DNA of 64,000 bases from Sanguinoderma infundibulare (taxonomy: Eukaryota > Basidiomycota > Agaricomycetes > Polyporales > Polyporaceae). The notes under the pieces were generated by a model, which saw nothing but the letters and a program-made list of their open reading frames with translations, was not told where the DNA came from and did no database searches. Both the position numbers and the translations under genes were made by a program. Where the stretch lies: the NCBI GenBank assembly GCA_032821775.1, contig JAVLRN010000012.1, positions 186,001-250,000 of the forward strand, given 5' to 3'. Of this stretch, positions 57,072 to 64,000 are shown piece after piece. Position 1 is the stretch's first letter. Each line of letters opens with the position of its first letter.

Positions 57072-58460
57072 TCATGACAGGTGGCCCTTGGAACGACAGT
57101 ACTGGCGATGTTCTTCGCGGTGGGCAACGACCTGTGCATCGACCGACTTGCGCCAGATAGGCAGAGCGATCTGGACGCGACAGCGCACGTCGTCATCAGA
57201 TAGCTACTCTCACACCACGACGTGGTACTCACGTAGCCTATAAGTCCATACAAGAGGTCCGAAATGGGGCTGGAACGCGGGGAGGCACAAGCGGAGGTCG
57301 CACGGAAGACGTCGCCCAGGAAGTCCATCGTGATATGGAACGTGCCCTTTTCGACGCCTGAGATCACGAACCCATCAGTCAAGGTACAGACGAAGGGCCT
57401 CTTCGAGCTTACCTCGTAAGATGCCCGCAGCGATGGCCTCGGGCGGACTACCGCTGTCGGTTTCCTCGATCTTGAGGGTAATCTTCGGCTTGACCTCATT
57501 CTCCTCGTCCAAACCAGGGGAGAGGATGGTGGCGGGGAAGGCCACGTGGACGTCGATGCCGTAAATCTTCAGTTCCGAACGCAAGCTTTCAGCAAGGCCT
57601 GGATGGAAAGTCGTCAGCCTTACAGGACACAGGGAGGGTGCGTGGGAGCTGCTGAACGTTGACCTCTGATCGCAAACTTTCCCGGAGAGTAGGGAGTGTA
57701 GCCGACGAAGGACATCAGACCGAGGACGGACGAGATGAACACGATCTTGCCCTTGACACCCTGTCGGACCATCTCTTTCGTCGCTGCCTGCAAGCAGATT
57801 AAGCACAGCCGCATGCACATCAAGATGGAAGTCACTGACCAGTGCCGTGAACGCTTGCGCGCCGAGGGTCATCTGGAGGCCGGCCTTGAACGATTCTTCG
57901 GTTTGATCGATAAAAAATCCAGGGCGTGATGCGCCTGCGCAAAGGAATAGCGCTTCGGGGCAACGTCCGCCATGGGGCTCCGCTGCAGCCTCCAACGCGG
58001 CAGCAGATCCCGCCTCCGAATCGACAGCGAACGAGTATGCTCGGAATACCTGCTTCGAGTCCTGGCGCACCCGCTGCGTGGAGCAGCGGTGGTGACGTGG
58101 CCCATAAGGAACGTGCGGGTTAGTCACTGTAAATGAGAGGCGACTAGTACCAGGTTCACCTCAAGTTGCTCGAGACCCTTGTCGAGCCTCTCTTTGTCGC
58201 GGGCGACGATGGAGACGTGTGCTCCGCGCTTTGCAAGTAGGACCGCCAACGCGAGGCCGGTACCTCGAGAGCCACCGGTAACAAAGCAGTGCTGTAGAGA
58301 AAAAAGTAATGACAAACTTGAGCGTCGGATGGACTGAAATGAAGCCAACCTTGCCACGAGGATCCCACTTCTTGGAGAATAACATGCTGTACAACGCTGA
58401 TGAAGCGATGAGGAGGAAGAGGGAAGCTGCAGCTGTCTGTAGTGTCGTTGTCGCAGTCAT
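57072..58460 (-). CDS. TSC10: 3-ketodihydrosphingosine reductase (TSC10/KDSR type)
   Basis: Short-chain dehydrogenase that reduces 3-ketodihydrosphingosine to dihydrosphingosine with NADPH, the second step of sphingolipid synthesis at the ER. Start MTATTTLQTAAASLFLLIAS gives an N-terminal membrane segment, then SKKWDPRGK|HCFVTGGSRGTGLALAVLLA (Gly-rich cofactor loop), HVSIVARDKERLDKGLEQLE, ALFLCAGASRPGFF, the Ser-Tyr-Lys set in FISSVLGLMSFVGYTPYSPGK (YxxxK), and LAESLRSELKIYGIDVHVAF. The C-terminal part has GTFHITMDFLGDVFRA...SDLLYGLIGY and a last exon IALPIWRKSVDAQVVAHREE. About 8 exons, roughly 330-350 residues. An upstream in-frame ATG at about 58605 is possible, but the shorter start puts the membrane anchor at the N-terminus as in the family. 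Confidence 0.88.
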
Positions 58461-59381
58461 GTAGCAAGATGCCCGCGACGCATACGCTGCTAGCTGTGGG
58501 CTGTAAGTAGCGACGGTCCTCGGCAACTGCACCGTTCGCGCATGGGTGAGCGGAGTTTCGGAGATCCAAAATCTGCGAGCGTCTGTTGAGGGACGGCGGA
58601 GGCCCATTGAAGCTCCTTGAAATCGACCTCTTCAGTCCGAATCCCTTTCTTTCTCACCTCCTAGCGCGGATTCCCCCAGAAGTAACGATTGGAACAACAG
58701 CCACATAGGTATCAATTTCTTCGGATGGGCGCATAGCATATGACACCCTCTGGGGCTGGAACCTCCGCTCAGTCGCAAATATCCGCTCATGAAAACGCCC
58801 TCCGTCGACCGGGAGTTCTCGCTTGATCGATTGCGGCGTTGAGGGGCTTCTGCGGGTACGATCAGTTACAATTCGAACAGGCGTCGCGCCCAAGAAGTCC
58901 ATGACACTGCCCGACTAGCGTATCGCTCCTGAAGGATGTCTGAGAACTATCATTCTGGCGCACTTCCCACGATTTCCGCGGCATCGAGTTCCGAGTGAAT
59001 GAGCAACATGCAGTCCTAGGAGGAATCTGCCCAGACCACACTGCCAACCCGATAGAAGGTCGCCGCAATGTCCGAAAGAGGCTCTCCGCTTGCCAGCGCT
59101 ACTCGTGCCAGGTTCGGCGATCAAAAGGAAGCGAGTGATAGTTGGCAAGCTCGCTCAGCAGTCCTTTCACCAATGCTTCCCGCTAAGTACACTTGTCTAC
59201 GCAGGCAAATGCCACTTCGGGCATTTTACGGGGCCTGGATAATCAGAGACACGAATGAAGTTTGGCATTCGCGCCCACCGTCTCTGCAATACGGAAATAA
59301 ATACAAACAACATACACTCGTAGCATTATCATGAACGGTGGTCATTGATTCACTTGGCCCCAGAGCCTGGAATATCCAAGC
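58461..59381. other. intergenic
   Basis: No gene recognised. Minus-strand frames 58654-58902 and 58862-59148 show no motif. This is the promoter side of TSC10 and the 3' side of DUF6534 (3). Confidence 0.4.
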
Positions 59382-61624
59382 TCAAGCCTCTGGATCAATC
59401 AGTGTTCCTTTTACGCTCCCTTCCTGGATGTCGTCCGTACTCATGGGAGCTGACGCTGCCGAACAAGCTCCTACGTCTATGACCGTCGAACCTGTCGCCT
59501 GGCAGTGAACTTGAATTAGCCCGAAGAGGTCCAAGTGGGCCAGTAACGAATATCGTACCTTTGTGGTCGGGACCCTGTATCCAGCTACAGTGCTAATGCT
59601 TTTCCCCGGTGTCACCGCGAAGCTGACTCCGAATGTGTCGAGTTCTAGCCCTTTGTCTTCTCCCCTCACATGTCGGCGAGTGTTAATCCTAACACACACA
59701 TAATGAGAGGTAGAATAGTGATGGCGTGAACTAAAGCGCTCACGCTGCGAGAACGGAGTTTGCGTATACTGAAATGACGGGTATATCAGTCGGGTACATC
59801 TGGAGACTCATGGTGGCGATTACTCGCACGTTTTGCAGTCACAACAGCCAGCGCGCCATAGACAAGGTTGTCGGGGAACACAAGGGCCTGAAACGGGTAA
59901 GAGCGTGGTATCGGAAACATTAAACAAACACCGCTTACGAAAATGAAGGTCAACGTATTGAAGATGCTACATGGTGAGACCATATCAGTGCGTGAGGCGC
60001 GTAGTAGTATTATAAGCTCAATAACGTACCCTGTGAGTAGCCCTGCGATCGTGACAACTGAATACACAAACATTCAAAGCTGCGAGTCCTCAATGGCACG
60101 CACCTGTGTTGATGGAGTAGATGATGAGAAGATCGATCATCGAATCGGTTCTGAAAGTGCGAAGGGGTTAGCCATGAGTACTAGTTGAATTATGTCCGAC
60201 AACACTGACCGCTTGAAACCAGTGCGACTGGTGTGCAGCACATAGATAAGTACTCCCGTGAGGATAACGTCGATGCCGACCGCCACGCCGAAAGACGCAG
60301 AGAAAACCCACTGTGATGGATCAGTCATGACGCAGGTCGAGAGAATTAGCGCCATATGCGTACGGTAACCGCAGAAAATCCCACAAATGTCGGGCGAAGG
60401 TACCTGCGCGGTAGTTCAGGGTGATTCAACGAAGTTGTGGTATCGACAGCCCTCACGTCTCAAGCGTTGCAGCTACGAACTTGGAGATCAGAGGCAGCAG
60501 CGGATATTCAGTGCGGGAGACTGACCTAGTGCAAATCCTATGCAACGATATGCCCGTACCGATAAGACGTCAAAAGAACAGGTTGTAGGGGAGTGGCGGG
60601 GACTTGCCTACTTCCAAGAGAATGAGGGCGCCCTGGAGATAGTTTAGTCGGGGGGAAGTTCATGAGAAAGAAAACATACCACGAAGACGACTACGTATCT
60701 ATATTTTGGTCCGACTACGAGCAGTAAGTATCCACGTGGTGTACAAGCTTTGGGATGACAAACCCATAAATACCCTATAGGCGAAGAAACTGTGTGGAGG
60801 GAAGCCATGAGCGGTGGGTTTAATTGCGACGACAAGCTTCATTTGCCTTTGGGACATCCCCGCGACAAACCCCTTACATCACTTGCTCAGAGAAGTACAT
60901 AAACCCATTTCAACAACAGACACTCACGGTCACAAGCGGCACAGTCTGTGCCCTATGTGTTAGATGACGAAGGCTAGCGTGTAAAGAACCAGGGACGTAC
61001 ATTAATGGACCTGCAATATAAGAGAGGTCATGAATTGGATGGCTTATTGCAAGGGTAAATGGAACGTACCATACTGGGATCAGGAATGCAAATGGAAGTG
61101 TCGCGTAGTGCGTAATCAGATAGAAGTAACTGGGGTAGAGTACAATATCATCGATCAGATCAGTCAATAGACGGAGGCTACTGACCAGGTATGCAGAGAT
61201 ATTATGATGTGGAACGTCTCGGCTATCCTGTAGTACCGCAACAAGGCGGTGACAGGAATGGGTATGGGTGGCCGTTTGTGGGCGCGAGCACTTACAAGAG
61301 CACCGCAACCTGTAGACCTGCTCAGCACGCGCTCATAGGCCGAAAATTGAAATCCCACTCACATAAACTTTCATGAATATTCTGTCTTTGGGATAGAGAC
61401 GAAAGTACCGGTAGACCTGGTGGACGGTCAAGCCGAACAAGCTGCAAAGTCGATCGACGATCTTAGCCTATGGGGTAGGATGCCGCATGTACGAAGAAGA
61501 CTGACACAAGACCGACGGCTGTACCGATCAGACCCGCTCCATAGATGCTGTCAATAGGTACCAGAGATGCTTCGCTGGCCAAGGGATTGAAGGGCCCATC
61601 GGTGGAGTTCGACTGTGCAGACAT
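59382..61624 (-). CDS. DUF6534-type multi-span membrane protein (3)
   Basis: Start MSAQSNSTDGPFNPLASEAS, helix 1 around IYGAGLIGTAVGLV. Following exons read LFGLTVHQVYRYFRLYPKDR, AETFHIIISLHTW, CYFYLITHYATLPFAFLIPVW, GYLLLVVGPKYRYVVVFV, GALILLE, WVFSASFGVAVGIDVILTGV, LHTSRTGFKR, then DNLVYGALAVVTAK, YANSVLAA, INTRRHVRGEDKG and an acidic tail ending GTLIDPEA. The exon plan is the same as in the two loop genes. It lies outside the inverted repeat, next to TSC10 and in the same orientation. No disabling change seen in the exons read; function unknown. Confidence 0.75.
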
Positions 61625-64000
61625 GTCCTTGAGCAATGGGAGCGGTAGGCGTCAAGAACACGCCTCGGCTAGAGATATATAGCCGCATGGCGGGCGGCGG
61701 CGTGGGCGTTGAATCTTGATCATCAAAACCTTGGAGTTTTGTGCCCTGGGAATACAACGGATGAGTATGAACTAAGGAGGAAAACGTATGGTTCCCGATA
61801 AAACATAGCGAACGCTGTTCGGGTTTCCCAACTGACGAACATTTGACTGGGTTCGAGGGTGACACTTTCAGGGAGCCTGAGGAGCGGCGGAAACTCGCCC
61901 GGAAGAGTTAAAAGCATGTCAGCCAACGGTAGCTAGATTCTATCTGATAGTACACCGGGGTGCCACTTGAGTAGCGCCATTCGCCGCATAAGCGCCGAAC
62001 GCACCTGAGGGAGAACATGGGAGATCTTGTGCAGCTGCCACCAGTAGTCATCGTTCGCTGACGATTGAGGGTGGAAAATTGAGGCAAACAGCAAAGCATT
62101 CTGAACTCAGCATCCCATTGCGCTTTACAATTCAATTGAGCTTCTTGTGTCGCAATCGATGGGAGTTGGACGTTAGACAGTAGGTTGTAGCAATGAATCG
62201 GAAGACTCACTGGACGGATCATGCCCCTGGACCTTGATATTCTGCATGGGTGTCAGTGAATGGTGCATCGCCCAATGAATTGAATGGCAATCTCAGCCAT
62301 CACGAGGCTCAGCGTCCATTCCGCTTCTGAACCTTCTGTCCGCGCCCCTTTGGGATTCCGTCGGCCGGTGCTTTGGATTGCGCTCCACATGGATAACAAG
62401 GAGCAAGGTAGCGCTTCGCGTAGGCTCCATGGATCGTGATTTCATCTTGATTTGGCGTGGGCTCCGTTGGCTGCAGGATCCGTCGAGAAGAGAGTTGAGC
62501 GTAATCACATTCTCCGAATTATAGAGCATGGACGGCGGGAGTAATGAACTTGACTCGGAGTACACGGAGAACCTAGATAGAGAGTTCGTCAACCAAGGCG
62601 TGCGATTTAAAGGACACACCAGCGCGCCTCTAGCTCACTCGGGCTTGCCTTATTTCACGCAAGTTCCACCTCAAGAAGAACGTCGATTGTCCGTTCCTCC
62701 TTGCCACGATACTCACTCAACCCAAGCACCTCCTGCGCACAGGCTCATCCGGCACAATTCTAATTGGGTCGCCGCAGAGCAAGTTTCCGAGGCCTGAGAT
62801 GATGACGCGCTGTCGGAGCGCGGGACGTGGACGCATGCGACGTCGTGGATGTGGATCCGGAATAGCAATGTTGTCTCGTTTTATCAATTTCCGCGTCGAA
62901 ACGAAGGCTGCAGCCCAAAGAGAGGCCAACCACTGATGCCTGAGGGGTGTGGTGACGTCGTGGACTGGAATAGTTGCATCTTTAGTATAGATGATGAATG
63001 TCTCAGCCGAGACCCCGAGGAGTTGCCAAGAGTTAGACTAGAAGCATGCCGACTAGTATGCAGTGAGCGCAACGTCCGGGCGACCATATCTACCACTGGG
63101 AACCATACCATCAATCAATTCGATCCTGCGTCATCAGCGCCAGCGCTGTCCCGGTGTGCGGTGTGCTGCCTATCCTCCACGGGGAAATTGAAATTTGGTG
63201 ACTCGAATGGAACTAATAAATGCTTCACCTCTATAGCTGCGCGAGATACGATGGCCGGGGATTGCTTATAATGCCACCGATGGTGATGTATGGCCGCTGC
63301 CGGGAGGTGGGTGGCTGTGGGAACTTCCGAGCGAGATGGGCGCAGACAAGTACGGAAGTGACAAGATCACTGGCCTAGAAAATTCACGGAAGCATCACAA
63401 CCCAGCTAGGATTCCACACCGTCGGTCGCAGGCAATTGGATTCGGTCGCAGGGTGCAGCTGTGCCAGCGCAGACACATGCTGACTAAGCAATCGATCTGA
63501 TATGAAACCCCGGCGCCACTCGGGTTTTCGGACTTCACCACACGCCTGCAGTAACTGAGAGGTAAACGAATATCCTTCATCAATCCAGTTAACCCTGCCG
63601 GTCACGAAGATGGGTTTTCATCCAATCACCTCATGCGACTACTTACTGTGATGCTTAGGCGGCGAGTTCAATGACGAGGAGTCGGCACCGTCCGTACTTT
63701 CTCCTTCCTACTCGTCGAACGTGCACGTACTAGTAGTGTCGGGACTCGGGTATTGGGACCTCGAGCACGATCCTGACACTCCGTGTCGTCAGAAAGTAGG
63801 GCAAAACACTTGTCGCAGTGTCACAGGAAACAAACCCCTGCGAGCACCATTGCGACGATTCGGTGCTTCGATCGTCAGCCGCACGGGCGACACCGGGTGA
63901 GTTCTGGTCTCCTTCCCAATTCTTGGACAAAACGAGGTATATCCGACGCGGAAGCTCATGATCAGGCCCACATACTCTTCCGCAGATTCACGAGCACGGG
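61625..64000. other. right end of the window, no recognised gene
   Basis: 2.4 kb without a recognisable product. ATG-started frames on the plus strand at 62528-62797 (89 codons, acidic start MDGGSNELDSEYTENLDREF) and 62849-63271 (140 codons, Cys-containing) might be exons of an unknown gene, but I found no convincing splice partners. Minus-strand frames at 61908-62222 and 62293-62619 are equally anonymous. Confidence 0.3.

Noticed and set aside
1..64000. CRISPR arrays, rRNA genes, telomeric repeats, bacterial operons
   Set aside because: None seen; gene structure is clearly eukaryotic with many short introns.

Overview
The window is nuclear DNA of a filamentous basidiomycete, most likely a wood-decay agaricomycete (Polyporales-like). 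Evidence: genes broken by many 50-70 bp introns with GT...AG borders, three membrane proteins of the DUF6534 type typical of Agaricomycetes, F-box/LRR paralogues, a fungal cytochrome P450, fungal drug transporters and a Ty1/copia retrotransposon. Gene boundaries were worked out by reading splice sites by eye, so exon details are approximate.

Layout. 0.9-3.6 kb: a multi-exon MFS drug/polyamine-type exporter. 4.0-4.5 kb: a frameshifted relic of a small secreted ricin-B-fold protein. 5.8-8.2 kb: a decayed tandem duplication without an intact gene. 8,681-18,790 and 36,556-46,549: the two arms of a very large inverted repeat (about 10.1 and 10.0 kb, 17.8 kb apart). From outside in, each arm carries an apparently intact small secreted lectin-like gene, an F-box pseudogene with an internal deletion shared by both arms, a stretch of unassigned sequence with long frames, a two-exon gene of unknown function, and a truncated MFS transporter start. 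The loop between the arms (18.8-36.6 kb) holds an alpha/beta-hydrolase, a P450, a DUF6534 membrane protein, a DHA2-type MFS exporter and a second DUF6534 protein. This content resembles a detoxification or secondary-metabolism neighbourhood, although no backbone synthase is present.

The outer end of the right arm falls in the middle of an F-box pseudogene. That pseudogene is itself split by a complete, very young copia element (46,653-52,337) with 501-bp LTRs differing at two sites, a 5-bp target duplication, one 1530-codon polyprotein and a primer-binding site matching the anticodon region of initiator tRNA-Met. Its integrase has Asn where the second catalytic Asp is expected. Downstream lie an intact F-box gene (53.7-55.6 kb), a decayed MFS C-terminal fragment resembling the tail of the first MFS gene, a 3-ketodihydrosphingosine reductase (TSC10 type) and a third DUF6534 gene. 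The last 2.4 kb has no recognisable gene.

Overall the region has been shaped by duplication and inversion. Repeated families (F-box, MFS, lectin-like, DUF6534) occur as intact genes next to their own relics, while one housekeeping gene (TSC10) sits at the right side.
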